DNA of 64,000 bases, taken from positions 34,085 through 98,084 of the forward strand of contig JAHDHI010000004.1 in assembly GCA_020631395.1 (NCBI GenBank), given 5' to 3'. The DNA is from Bizionia sp. (GTDB taxonomy: Bacteria > Bacteroidota > Bacteroidia > Flavobacteriales > Flavobacteriaceae). A model generated the notes under the pieces. The model was not told the DNA's origin and made no database searches. It saw nothing but the letters and a program-made list of their open reading frames with translations. Below are positions 40,751 to 50,386 of the stretch, one piece after another (position 1 is the stretch's first letter; each line of letters starts with the position of its first letter). The position numbers were made by a program, and so were the translations under genes.

Positions 40751-41524
40751 TTATTCTTCTTCTTTTGCTGCTTCAGCTTTTACTGGTGCCGGTGCAGTCT
40801 TTGCTTCAGCTTTTTCAGCCTCTTTACCTGCCTTTTCAGCTTTACGCGCGTTCAATCCGCTAGTTACGGCTTCAGTTACGTGCGTCAATATTTTATCGAT
40901 CGATTTAGAAGCATCGTCATTTGCTGGTATAACGTAATCTACTTGACGTGGATCCGAGTTGGTATCTACCATTGCAAAAATAGGAATGTTTAATTTTTGT
41001 GCTTCTTTAATCGCGATGTGCTCACGTTTAATGTCTACAACAAACAAAGCTCCTGGAAGACGTGTCATATCTGTGATGGAACCTAAGTTTTTCTCTAACT
41101 TGGCTCTAAGACGGTCTACTTGTAAACGTTCTTTTTTAGATAACGTCAAGAAAGTACCATCCTTTTTCATTCTATCAATTGTAGCCATCTTTTTGATTGC
41201 TTTTCTGATAGTGACGAAGTTGGTCAACATTCCACCTGGCCATCTTTCTGTGATGTAAGGCATGTTTATGTTGCCAGCTTTTTCAGCGACGATGTCTTTT
41301 GCTTGTTTTTTTGTAGCAACAAATAAGATTTTACGTCCAGATGCAGCGATCTTGCTCAATGCTTCACCTGCTTCTTCTATCTTAGCTGCTGTTTTGTAAA
41401 GGTTTATGATATGGATGCCGTTACGCTCCATATATACATAAGGGGCCATGTTTGGATCCCACTTACGTGTAAGGTGACCGAAGTGTACACCTGCTTCAAG
41501 TAATTCTTTTACTTCTACTGCCAT
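40751..41524 (-). CDS. rpsB: 30S ribosomal protein S2
   Basis: The start at 41524 gives MAVEVKELLEAGVHFGHLTR, the normal S2 N-terminus; an extension upstream is not needed. A 257-residue protein with conserved WDPNMAPYVYMERNGIHII and RLPGALFVVDIKREHIAIKE. The last ~35 residues are Ala/Lys/Glu-rich, common in flavobacterial S2. Confidence 0.97.
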   Translation of the reverse strand: MAVEVKELLEAGVHFGHLTRKWDPNMAPYVYMERNGIHIINLYKTAAKIEEAGEALSKIAASGRKILFVATKKQAKDIVAEKAGNINMPYITERWPGGMLTNFVTIRKAIKKMATIDRMKKDGTFLTLSKKERLQVDRLRAKLEKNLGSITDMTRLPGALFVVDIKREHIAIKEAQKLNIPIFAMVDTNSDPRQVDYVIPANDDASKSIDKILTHVTEAVTSGLNARKAEKAGKEAEKAEAKTAPAPVKAEAAKEEE

Positions 41525-41690
41525 TTTGTAATAGTTTACGTTCTGTTGAATTAGCAATAATCAAGTGGTCATTAATTTCAAATCGCCTTGACTATTTAGA
41601 TGCTAAACTAAATCCTGCCTCAACTTGGACTAGGACAACAATAACTGTTTAATTTTTTGTTTTGTGTTGAATATGAATTCAACAAAGGTA

Positions 41691-42077
41691 TTAACGTTTA
41701 GAGAATTGGAATTTCTTACGTGCTTTCTTCTGACCGAATTTCTTACGCTCAACCATTCTAGGATCTCTTGTCAATAATCCTTCAGGTTTCAAGATGCCTC
41801 TGTTTTCGTCATTCAACTCACACATAGCGCGAGAGATTGCTAAACGGATAGCTTCTGCTTGACCTGTAATACCACCTCCATAAACATTTACTTTAATGTC
41901 AAAGTTACCTTCGTTTTCCGTCATCATCAACGGTTGGTTAACCTTGTACTGTAAAGTTGCAGTTGGGAAGTAGTCGTTTAATGCTTTCTTGTTTACTGTG
42001 ATGTTACCTTTTCCTTCAGAAAGGTAAACACGAGCAACTGCCGTCTTTCTACGACCAATTTTGTGTAATACTTCCAT
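41691..42077 (-). CDS. rpsI: 30S ribosomal protein S9
   Basis: A 128-residue S9 (HKIGRRKTAVARVYL at the N-terminus, then GGGITGQAEAIRLAISRAM, and the basic tail RKKFGQKKARKKFQFSKR). Its ATG overlaps the rplM stop codon by one base, so it is coupled to rplM. Confidence 0.98.
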   Translation of the reverse strand: MEVLHKIGRRKTAVARVYLSEGKGNITVNKKALNDYFPTATLQYKVNQPLMMTENEGNFDIKVNVYGGGITGQAEAIRLAISRAMCELNDENRGILKPEGLLTRDPRMVERKKFGQKKARKKFQFSKR

Positions 42078-42532
42078 TACTTGAATTCGTTTAAGTTAAT
42101 TGTAGCTGGTTTTTGAGCTTCGTGAGCATGCTCTGTTCCTGTTACAACAGTTAAATTTCTGAAAAGTGCTGCTCCCAATTTGTTTTTAGGCAACATACCC
42201 TTTACAGATTTCTCTACCAATCTTGCTGGATCCTTTCCAAACAATTCAGTAGCAGTTAAACTTCTTTGACCACCTGGGTAACCTGTGTGACGAATGTACG
42301 TTTTGTCATTCCACTTGTTTCCTGATAAGTTGATTTTTTCTGCATTGATAACAATTACGTTATCTCCACAATCAACGTGTGGTGTGAAGCTAGGCTTATG
42401 TTTTCCTCTTAGAAGTTTTGCAACTTTAGAAGCCATACGCCCTAACGTTTGACCTTCAGCATCAACTAAAACCCACTGTTTGTCTACAGTTGCTTTATTG
42501 GCTGAAATCGTTTTGTAGCTTAATGTGTCCAC
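42077..42532 (-). CDS. rplM: 50S ribosomal protein L13
   Basis: A 151-residue L13 ([51 protein letters not shown]). First gene of the rplM-rpsI unit, followed at a distance by rpsB-tsf. Confidence 0.98.
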   Translation of the reverse strand: MDTLSYKTISANKATVDKQWVLVDAEGQTLGRMASKVAKLLRGKHKPSFTPHVDCGDNVIVINAEKINLSGNKWNDKTYIRHTGYPGGQRSLTATELFGKDPARLVEKSVKGMLPKNKLGAALFRNLTVVTGTEHAHEAQKPATINLNEFK

Positions 42533-42821
42533 AATTATTAATTTTATTTATTAAACATTCCTCTCTCGAAAAGAGTTTGCAAATTTACGATTATATATTT
42601 GATTACCAAATAGTGAAGCCCTATTTTTTACTCGTAAAATGTATAGCTAGGTATTTATATTGAATTTCATCTCTAATCTTATAAAAATTAGATTATTAAA
42701 AATGACATGGGGATGTAGCAAGAAGTCATTTTATGAAAATCTTGGCCTTCAAATCTGATAAAATGAACGAAATGATAAGATGAATAGGATTCACGGAACT
42801 TTAAAATGATTGGGGATACGT

Positions 42822-43325
42822 TTACCGATGGGTAAACTCCGTGATTATGTCTTGATGCTTTGGGAACTTGGAAATCAGTTCCTTCCTAGTAGGTACTTCA
42901 AAGTCATTGAAATGAAACCCAGGCGCTACTGTACAACCTACCAATGCATAATCATCGTTGCCAATCACGGTTGCCGCAAACCAATCGCCTCCAGAAACCA
43001 CCAGTTGTGGGGCTTGCCCTTTGTCGAAGTCGCGTCCAATTATAAATTCGGAGTGAACTCCTTTGGGAGAAATCGTATGTAGTTTTATTGGTGAGCCATC
43101 ATAAAAATGCCAAATCTCATCTTGTTTTATACGATGGAAGGCCGAAAAGGTACCTGAAGTCAGCAAGAAGTATATGCAAGTGGAATAATTGCGATTGCCT
43201 ATGTAATTCGAGTCTAAGGAGCCTTCATTCATTTCTCCTTTACTTCTGTAGGTTTCTTTGAAATAACCACCTTCTGGGTGTGGTTGCAAATTCAGTTTTT
43301 CTATGATGTCTTCAAATTTGTTCAT
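42822..43325 (-). CDS. cupin protein of the DUF985 type
   Basis: A 167-residue protein with the family hallmarks LQPHPEGGYFKETYRS near the N-terminus, FLLTSGTFSAFHRIKQDEIW in the middle and TVAPGFHFNDFEV near the end. These are cupins of unknown substrate, often annotated as putative sugar epimerases. Probably a single-gene unit. Confidence 0.88.
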   Translation of the reverse strand: MNKFEDIIEKLNLQPHPEGGYFKETYRSKGEMNEGSLDSNYIGNRNYSTCIYFLLTSGTFSAFHRIKQDEIWHFYDGSPIKLHTISPKGVHSEFIIGRDFDKGQAPQLVVSGGDWFAATVIGNDDYALVGCTVAPGFHFNDFEVPTRKELISKFPKHQDIITEFTHR

Positions 43326-43535
43326 TGATGTCGTTTTGCCAATTGTCTACATTTATTATTAGGGCAATGTCTTTTCCTCTCAATGGCAAAAAAAAGACAA
43401 ATAAGTCGAATTTACATTGTTTTTGTTTCAATGTTCTTCATAAAGTGACATATTGAACTAAATATGCCTGATTAAGACTGTTAACATCTTCAATTCTAAA
43501 AAATAGCATATTCTTTACTGGTTCGATAGGTTTTC

Positions 43536-44678
43536 ATAAAACAAATTTACACTACTTTATTATGTCTATTCTCAATGAGCTTTTTGATGAATGCAGACAA
43601 CCTGAAATTAGTTGCGTCGGTTGCAGAATTTTCTGCAAACAAGACGACAACTTGTGTTGCTGAAATAGTAACATTTACAGATGCATCTTCGAACACACCC
43701 ATTTCTTGGTCTTGGAGTTTTTCACCAACAACCATAACCTTCGAGAACGGAACCGATGCAAATTCGGAAAACCCACAAGTAAGTTTCAATGCGATTGGAG
43801 TATATGCCGTTACGCTTGTGGTAACGAATGCTGATGAATCGGATTCCATAAGCAAATCTCAGCATGTAGTAGATGCTTCTAGCGTACCATTCGTAGAAGG
43901 CTTTGAATCTGGCGTACCACCAGTAGGATGGGCGGTCGTAAACCCCGACAACTCAGAAGGATGGGAAACCACGACGACTACGGGTAGCGATGGAAATTCG
44001 ACCAAGGTGGTCAGAATGGACAACTACCAATACAATTCACCAGGGCAATTGGATGACTTGGTCATGCCTAGCATAGACCTTTCCGGAATAACGAATCCTG
44101 TTCTATATTTCGATGTGGCCTATGCGCCATACAATGCTTCGAATTTCGAGCGCTTGCATATAGAATACTCCACAGATTGTGGAGAGACCTTCAGTTCTAC
44201 CACATACAGCAAGGAACACTTGGACTTGGCAACGACCGGTTATCAAACCAATGGTTGGGGACCATCCGCAGCAAGCGATTGGAGAGCAGAGAGTATGGAC
44301 TTGTCCGGGTATTCTAGTACACAAACCATCTTTAAATTCATACAGACTGCAGGTTATGGCAATGGCTTGTTCATAGACAACATAAGAGTGGAGCAAGATG
44401 TCACTTTAAGCAATGGGAATCAAGAAGAATTGCCAAATGTCGTAGTCTACCCGAATCCTTCAAATGGAAAAACACAAATCAAGATAGCCGATTTCTCTTC
44501 TAACCTGAGAATGGCCACATTCGATGTTCAAGGGAGAATTGTACATGAGGCAAATGAATCCAACATAGGAGCCAATGAAGCGCTAACCTTGGATTTAAGT
44601 CATTTGTCCAAAGGTAACTACTTCTTGAAATTGGTTTCGGACAACAAGACCATCGTGAAAAAGTTGGTGATAGATTAA
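43536..44678 (+). CDS. secreted PKD-domain protein with T9SS sorting domain
   Basis: The frame from the first ATG (43575) begins inside a signal peptide. Reading upstream without a stop, codons from ATA at 43536 give (I/M)KQIYTTLLCLFSMSFLMNA, a complete signal peptide, so ATA 43536 is probably the original start and may be a lost ATG. Then come a PKD domain (about 25-105, TFTDASSNTPISWSWSFSP), a MAM/jelly-roll-like domain (about 115-285, FVEGFESGVPPVGWAVVNPD) and a T9SS sorting domain (about 305-380, VVYPNPSNGKTQIKI). This is the layout of the C-terminal part of flavobacterial secreted proteases, but no catalytic domain is present. It may be a stand-alone adhesin, or be poorly expressed because of the start codon. 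Confidence 0.7.
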   Translation: MKQIYTTLLCLFSMSFLMNADNLKLVASVAEFSANKTTTCVAEIVTFTDASSNTPISWSWSFSPTTITFENGTDANSENPQVSFNAIGVYAVTLVVTNADESDSISKSQHVVDASSVPFVEGFESGVPPVGWAVVNPDNSEGWETTTTTGSDGNSTKVVRMDNYQYNSPGQLDDLVMPSIDLSGITNPVLYFDVAYAPYNASNFERLHIEYSTDCGETFSSTTYSKEHLDLATTGYQTNGWGPSAASDWRAESMDLSGYSSTQTIFKFIQTAGYGNGLFIDNIRVEQDVTLSNGNQEELPNVVVYPNPSNGKTQIKIADFSSNLRMATFDVQGRIVHEANESNIGANEALTLDLSHLSKGNYFLKLVSDNKTIVKKLVID

Positions 44679-44702
44679 TTGAACGATCCCATTTCCAGAA
44701 GC

Positions 44703-45236
44703 TTATTGACCTTTGGGTAGGTAAGTCTTGGGGATGGGGTTTTCTTTGGATTCTTGGGTCCAATAGATGTTGATGATCCACCATCTCTTGCCATCGTTTA
44801 ACAATTGTATGCTATTTATGCCTCTCATGAAAGGCGTCTCGTCTGCTTCGCTTTTGAAAGCCTCATAAGTACTGAATACCTGTGTCATGTTCCCGAAGGT
44901 GTTTACCGATCGATGTATTTCTTTTTCAAAGAAGCCATTTTGGACAAGCCATTTTCCTGAGCTCTGGATATAGTCATCAGGAGTCATATAACGGGCTTTG
45001 TATACACCTTCTTTGGTTTTCCCAGAAGGGATTAACTTTGCATCTGGGTGAAATAAGAATTTCATGAGTTCCCAGTCTCTTTCTTGACCTTTTTCACCTG
45101 AAATAACAGAATAGAGCGTGGTGATCGTGCTATCCAATGTTTCTACTTTGCTCAGATTGTTCTCGGTTGGAGATTGTGCACTCAAACCCATTGAAAACAC
45201 GAAACACATAATTGCTTTGGCTATTGATTTTTTCAT
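44703..45236 (-). CDS. exported NTF2/SnoaL-like protein
   Basis: The ATG at 45236 is used; an upstream TTG would only add two residues. The 177-residue exported protein (signal near SMGLSAQ) has an NTF2-like fold pattern (WELMKFLFHPDAKL, QVFSTYEAFKSEAD, GINSIQLLNDGKRWWIINIY). Such proteins bind small molecules or have isomerase-like activity; the ligand is unknown. It converges on the T9SS gene with a 24-bp gap. Confidence 0.8.
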   Translation of the reverse strand: MKKSIAKAIMCFVFSMGLSAQSPTENNLSKVETLDSTITTLYSVISGEKGQERDWELMKFLFHPDAKLIPSGKTKEGVYKARYMTPDDYIQSSGKWLVQNGFFEKEIHRSVNTFGNMTQVFSTYEAFKSEADETPFMRGINSIQLLNDGKRWWIINIYWTQESKENPIPKTYLPKGQ

Positions 45237-45281
45237 TTGCAAATGTTTTTAGTTGCTGAAATTGTTGCTTTTGTATTTTGA

Positions 45282-45971
45282 CTATTCGTAAAAAACGGTC
45301 ATTTCATCCAAATTCTTTCTTTTCAAATCGGGAACATATGCTGGCGTTTTAGGATACCCCACTGGAAGCAATAGAAAAGCTCTTTCGTTACTTGGCCTAT
45401 CTAGAATCTTGGCAAGGAAATTCATTGGGCTTGGTGTATGCGTCAATGTTACCAAACCAGCATTGTGTATTGCCGAAATAAGCATTCCGCAAGCTATGCC
45501 TATGGATTCGTTAACGTAATAGTTGTTGTGCTTTTCGTTGTTTTCTCCTAACTCGTAAACCTTTTTAAAAGCGATGATGAGCCAAGGAGCTACTTCTAAA
45601 AATGGTTTGTGCATATCTGTTGCCAATGGTTCGAGGTCTTTCTTCCAACGCTCGCTCATTCTGTTTTCATAGCTTTCCTTCTCTTCGGTTTCCGCTTCTT
45701 TTCGAATCTTGGTCTTTAACTGAGGGTTGGATATGGCACAAAAGGTCCAAGGTTGTTTGTGGGCACCAGAAGGTGCGGTCGATGCGCTCTTTATCAGGTT
45801 TTCGATGACTTCCTTTGGGATATGCTTGTCTGAAAAATCCCTTACGGATCTTCTTTTGTCCAACCACGTGTGAAAGGATTCGCTTTTTTCGATTAGTTCG
45901 CTTTCTGTTGTGATGTCGGGATTATAGGCAATGTGTCTATATCCATTAATGATGACATGATTAGATTTCAT
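45282..45971 (-). CDS. nitroreductase-family flavoprotein
   Basis: A 229-residue protein with FMN-binding nitroreductase motifs (RRSVRDFSDKHIPKEVIENL, SAPSGAHKQPWTFCAI near residue 75, and a late LLPVGYPKTPAYVPDLKRK). It likely reduces nitro groups, quinones or halogenated aromatics with NAD(P)H. It resembles the iodotyrosine-deiodinase-like branch of the family. Confidence 0.88.
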   Translation of the reverse strand: MKSNHVIINGYRHIAYNPDITTESELIEKSESFHTWLDKRRSVRDFSDKHIPKEVIENLIKSASTAPSGAHKQPWTFCAISNPQLKTKIRKEAETEEKESYENRMSERWKKDLEPLATDMHKPFLEVAPWLIIAFKKVYELGENNEKHNNYYVNESIGIACGMLISAIHNAGLVTLTHTPSPMNFLAKILDRPSNERAFLLLPVGYPKTPAYVPDLKRKNLDEMTVFYE

Positions 45972-46118
45972 ATAGATGTCCTTTAGTTGAAAACTACATT
46001 CGCTTTATTGTACCAAGCATATTTTATTTAGATGCATTGGCACTAAGTTAGTAAATAAGGAATAAACAATTGTTAGTCCACTGGGGTTTTTCTAGAGGGG
46101 CATTGCATATGTTCGCAG

Positions 46119-46538
46119 TTATTTGTTCTTGGACAGTTTTAGTGCCATCTTTCCTCCTATCCAAGCCATTGGTATATATGAAATGGCAATGTCTACAATG
46201 GTAAACCATATTGGGCCAGATATCATGATGTTAACTATTATGCCGCCTATAAGAAACAAGAAACCAATGGTCATTGAGAATTTCATTTTGCTATTTGCTG
46301 CAATCAAACCAGCAATTGTAGCACCTACTAGAGTGCCTAAGGCGTGAGCCAAAAAAGGAAAGATGAAGTACTTGAATTCCAAAGTGGGCATGATTTCTGC
46401 CATGACATTCATGTCATTGGGATCCATACCTTCTATGGGCATTGACCTATGACCAGTTTGGATTAGCCCCATATTTATGACACTACCTCCAAACCACCCG
46501 ACAATAACTGCTAAAATGTTTCTGATTATTGGATTCAT
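46119..46538 (-). CDS. small four-helix membrane protein
   Basis: A 139-residue protein with predicted membrane helices at about 7-25, 53-73, 82-100 and 108-128. Short Gly-rich turns (GWFGGSVINMGLI; AHALGTLVGATIAGLI) are typical of a family annotated only as hypothetical in Flavobacteriaceae. No function can be given. Confidence 0.65.
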   Translation of the reverse strand: MNPIIRNILAVIVGWFGGSVINMGLIQTGHRSMPIEGMDPNDMNVMAEIMPTLEFKYFIFPFLAHALGTLVGATIAGLIAANSKMKFSMTIGFLFLIGGIIVNIMISGPIWFTIVDIAISYIPMAWIGGKMALKLSKNK

Positions 46539-46623
46539 GGTTATTGGATTTTATGTTGTTTGATTAAGAATGATATATTTATGAGCGTGTTGAATTGTAA
46601 TAAAGATAGGAAAAAAAGAAAAC

Positions 46624-47343
46624 TCAATTGTCGGATTCCACTTTGGACAATCGTGTGATTTCCTTGAGGTATTGTTCCAGTCCATTCTCACCTTGCATCG
46701 CATTGACAATGTTCTTTTGAAAGAATTGCTTGCGAACAAGCATGTTTATGAAAATGGGGTCTATCAATAGTTTTTTGTTCTTATCGCTTGAAATGGTCAA
46801 GAAATCCCCATGGGTTATGACATAGGGCTCTATGGTGTTGGACCAAAATTTCATATCGGTATTTACGTAATTGGTATAGTCTGTCAAGACGTCTTTCCAT
46901 GAAACCAGATATTTTCTTAGGGTATCATTTCTAATCAAGTTGAAATCCCCAGAACTAATAAGTGATTCCACGACTCCGTTGGATGGATGGTATGGGTAGC
47001 CACCAAACATGTTTGTAGCGTGTCTGAACACTGAATCCCTTGATTTTTCAAGATGAAGGCTTTTTATGTTCCTAAAAACGACATTGCCACTGTTGAATGT
47101 GCGCAATTGCTTGTTTTTTAGAGGATAGAAATCTTGTAGGTTTTTTTTGAAATCCTTGTGTAGCTCATTCAATATTGCCTTTTCTTTAATTCTATCCTTC
47201 CTGTTTTCGTTCCAATTGTTTACTTGCAAGGCCAAGAGGATTCCTATCATTACCAAAATGATTTCTCCAATGGCATATTTAAAGTACTTTCCAGCTTTGT
47301 TTTGTCTCATGAGGTCGTATCGTATCTTTCTAAAGAGTTTCAT
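46624..47343 (-). CDS. DUF6090-like membrane protein
   Basis: A 239-residue protein with the standard N-terminus of the family (MKLFRKIRYDLMRQNKAGKY, FKYAIGEIILVMIGILLALQ, then VNNWNENRKDR): a short cytoplasmic basic part, one membrane helix (about 24-40) and a helical external domain. Family members occur in many copies in Flavobacteriaceae; their role is unknown. Confidence 0.85.
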   Translation of the reverse strand: MKLFRKIRYDLMRQNKAGKYFKYAIGEIILVMIGILLALQVNNWNENRKDRIKEKAILNELHKDFKKNLQDFYPLKNKQLRTFNSGNVVFRNIKSLHLEKSRDSVFRHATNMFGGYPYHPSNGVVESLISSGDFNLIRNDTLRKYLVSWKDVLTDYTNYVNTDMKFWSNTIEPYVITHGDFLTISSDKNKKLLIDPIFINMLVRKQFFQKNIVNAMQGENGLEQYLKEITRLSKVESDN

Positions 47344-47516
47344 TGTTTATTTGTGAATTTTGTCCTAAATAAGACCATTGCAATGGATATATGGACCTAT
47401 ATCATAACAGTGGCACTAATATAACAAAAAGAAGATTGTATTGAGTTTAAACCAATTTCCATAACGTGGTTTGAAAAGACAAGCGTTTCCATACGTTGGG
47501 CATCTTTGACATGATC

Positions 47517-47831
47517 TCATTCTGAAAAATCACCTTTGGCCCATTTTTCCTGCAATTCCAAGTACTTTTCCTTTGGTTCGCATGTAATCCAATTGATGTC
47601 ATGTTTCTTGCAGATCTTAAGATGAAAGATGAAGCCGATGAGTGGGTGACCAATTATGAAGAACAAGGCATAGTGGACAAACCAACGCGTTAGTAAAAAT
47701 GAGACCCCGACATAGAATATGAACTTTCCTGGGATCTTCCATTTTGGTCTTACAAACTTGCCATTGTGAAAGAAGCCTATAAACCAAATTATCACGCTTA
47801 GAATGGTGTAGCATATCTCAATTTGTGTCAT
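47517..47831 (-). CDS. small membrane protein
   Basis: A 104-residue protein with two to three membrane helices (about 5-22, 34-52, 55-75) and a short cytoplasmic tail with a CKKHDINWITC segment. Unrecognised. It lies 18 bp after the stop of the lipoprotein gene at 47850-49109 and is probably co-transcribed with it. Confidence 0.55.
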   Translation of the reverse strand: MTQIEICYTILSVIIWFIGFFHNGKFVRPKWKIPGKFIFYVGVSFLLTRWFVHYALFFIIGHPLIGFIFHLKICKKHDINWITCEPKEKYLELQEKWAKGDFSE

Positions 47832-47849
47832 TGTCTCGTTCGTTGTGGT

Positions 47850-49109
47850 TTATTTCATTTCATAGATGGGAGTGGAGGCCTTGGAATCTGAAATCAATAC
47901 GGCATAATCTAAAAAATCCAATGTGGACATTCCCTTTACGGCTTCACTGTTGGATGCTTCGTCTTGCATCACGACATCTATCAAGTCTGGTTCGTTGATT
48001 GCATAGGGAGTCTTTGGGAGATTTAGGCGAAACAACGTTTCGTCCGATAGCTTTGCATCCTTTAAATGCTGTATGCCTCTAAAATATTCCTTTTCATAAT
48101 CTCCAATGCCAAATCCTGCTTCTGTCGTAAAACCAGAATAATTGCCTTCGTTGTCATAGGTCTCTTCCCAAACGACCTTGCTTTTGGTCAAATACCCTAT
48201 GATGGAAAGCACCTCCTCCTTATCATATATGCCATTCTCGATAAGTCTCGTAAAAAAAGAAGGATACCCTTCTTTTCCTTCTCTGGATTTTTCAATGTGA
48301 AAAAAGCCCATGCGAACGAATTGAGAGTTGTTTTTGAAATTGTGGATCGCATCCAAAGCTACATAGTTGTCATAAATTGTTTTTTCTCGTTCTTGGTTTT
48401 CTTCAAATGAGGCCTTTAGGTTATTCATCAAGTGTTCAAATGCTTCCATGTTGCCGACATTCGAAGAATACAAGGTTTTGTTCTTTTCGAAATCGATTAC
48501 GAGATGTTGTAGTTTTTCATATGCAATGCTGGATTTCCCCATAGTGAAATAAGTGGTGTCAGTTTCCACCATCTCACGGATTTCTCGTACGGTTTTTATT
48601 TCAGCTTGAGCATCACCATTCACAAGTTCCAGAATGTGTTTGGAAACATATTTGTAGTTCTTCATCAAATCCAAGCCAAGAATTTTAATTTCGTTTTCTA
48701 CGGGAAGCTCATCGTTTATTTTCTTCATTTTTTTCCATTTCTCGTATGCTTCAATCGTTCTTTCTTGCGGGACATGGAATCCATTGTGAATTATTAAATC
48801 CTTTAAAAGCAATGTGTCTCCTGTTTGTAGGTATTTGTTGTAAAAATAGGCTTTGCTGTAATCCACTTCGGGGAAGTAGTACTTGAAGGCTCCCGTTTTG
48901 GTAAGGGAATGGATCAATGACAACTCCACATCTTCCGTTTTAGCACTGCCATGATAGGCTCCAAATCCAATGATCTTAAAATCTTTTTGAGGGAAATCGA
49001 AATCTTTGGAGCTAAGATCGAAGCTATTGTCTCTTAGATAGTCAGTTTTGGTTTGCGTACAAGATTGTAAAATGAAAAATAAGGATAGTAGGGTGTATAT
49101 TCTATTCAT
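47850..49109 (-). CDS. lipoprotein, possibly EreA/ChaN-like fold
   Basis: A 419-residue lipoprotein (SLFFILQSC). The N-terminal part of the mature protein (IIGFGAYHGSAKTEDVELSL, then FPEVDYSKAYFYNKYL) resembles the start of the erythromycin-esterase/ChaN/Tiki superfamily, where a Gly-x-x-x-His motif and a Glu after a beta strand lie in the active site. The rest is helical. I am unsure of this assignment; no close family is recognised. Confidence 0.5.
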   Translation of the reverse strand: MNRIYTLLSLFFILQSCTQTKTDYLRDNSFDLSSKDFDFPQKDFKIIGFGAYHGSAKTEDVELSLIHSLTKTGAFKYYFPEVDYSKAYFYNKYLQTGDTLLLKDLIIHNGFHVPQERTIEAYEKWKKMKKINDELPVENEIKILGLDLMKNYKYVSKHILELVNGDAQAEIKTVREIREMVETDTTYFTMGKSSIAYEKLQHLVIDFEKNKTLYSSNVGNMEAFEHLMNNLKASFEENQEREKTIYDNYVALDAIHNFKNNSQFVRMGFFHIEKSREGKEGYPSFFTRLIENGIYDKEEVLSIIGYLTKSKVVWEETYDNEGNYSGFTTEAGFGIGDYEKEYFRGIQHLKDAKLSDETLFRLNLPKTPYAINEPDLIDVVMQDEASNSEAVKGMSTLDFLDYAVLISDSKASTPIYEMK

Positions 49110-49388
49110 TGCAATGTTTTGTCATTATAGATGCTTTTCTTTTGCTGTTGTTACAGTTTTTTAATCCGTTACAACATCTCTATCTCCAAATTCGATTATG
49201 CAACTTTAAAAAGAAAAACCGCATTCAATAAGATCTACAGCCTAATTTACAACAAAAAACAAAAGAGCTAAACATGTTGAGTGACTTTGTTTCTAACATC
49301 AAGTACAGACGTTGGTTTTTTTGTCTTGTTGCCATATTTGTTTCCGTCATTCAAACTTACATTGGTACCATTGTAAACAGTTGTGATT

Positions 49389-50120
49389 TCAATCCGTTTC
49401 CAATTCAAACAATTCAAAGGCATCTGCCTTTGGGGCATATCCGACCTTTTCTTTGGATTCCGTTATGTCCAACCTTTTGTATCGGTTGTTGGATATGGCA
49501 TTCAAAACTTCATGCTGGATGTCTTTTGTCTCGATGCAACCGATCAACAATTGATTGAAGTCGTCCGGGTGCAAAAACGCACTTAGGTCCCGAGCGTTCA
49601 TCTTGGTGAAATCCCTAGGGAACTCGTAGGCTCCGATTCGCAAGCATATGGACGGCAACCCATTGTTGTATGCATGATAGGCTGCCAATGCTTCACCAAA
49701 ACACTTTGAAACACCATAGATGTTTTTTGGCTTTACCAACATGTTCTTGTTTACTTGAATGTCCGTTGGGTAACTTTCGATGGTTTGGGCGCTACTGGCA
49801 AAGATTACCCTTTTGCATTTGGAGGCTACGGCGGCCTTGAAAATGTTTTGGGTTGTCTTTATGTTCGTTTCCAAAATTTCATCCGATTCTGAAACCGGGT
49901 CGACTATTCCTGCCAAATGGATTACGGTATCAATTCCTGCGCATAACTTCAAGCAGGCAGAAAAGTCCATCAAATCTGCTTTTTCGATCTGTACATTGTC
50001 GGAAAAAGTCTCATTGTTCGTTACGATGTCTGCAACGGTTATTTCGTATTTATGGTTGAAGCTTTGGACAAAGTGCTTTGCTATTTTTCCAAAACCTCCT
50101 GTTATCAATAGTTTTTTCAT
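49389..50120 (-). CDS. NAD-dependent epimerase/dehydratase family protein
   Basis: A 243-residue extended short-chain dehydrogenase. Nucleotide-binding motif TGGFGKIAKHF near the N-terminus, DLMDFSACLKLCAGIDTVIH with the HLAG motif, and the YxxxK pair in NIYGVSKCFGEALAAYH. It is shorter than typical sugar epimerases and resembles uronate dehydrogenases of the SDR family. No pathway neighbours are present. Confidence 0.85.
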   Translation of the reverse strand: MKKLLITGGFGKIAKHFVQSFNHKYEITVADIVTNNETFSDNVQIEKADLMDFSACLKLCAGIDTVIHLAGIVDPVSESDEILETNIKTTQNIFKAAVASKCKRVIFASSAQTIESYPTDIQVNKNMLVKPKNIYGVSKCFGEALAAYHAYNNGLPSICLRIGAYEFPRDFTKMNARDLSAFLHPDDFNQLLIGCIETKDIQHEVLNAISNNRYKRLDITESKEKVGYAPKADAFELFELETD

Positions 50121-50386
50121 TTAAAATGTGGTAATCTATTTAAATTTAGGAATAGGTTCGTATTTGGTTTCGTTGTGTGAAAACCAGGAAGGATTTTACA
50201 CGAAAGACCGAAGACAGTAAAAGTAGTAGTGATTATCTTCAAAAGGACTTTAAAAGGTTTGGTTGCCATTGAGTCATATGAACATCTGGAGTTTGATGAG
50301 GCGCGCTTCAAACTAGAATTGGTATTACAATTGAAAATTATTGGGATGATCTTTTCGTGGTAGAAAACAATCTTGGTTTGTAGGCA

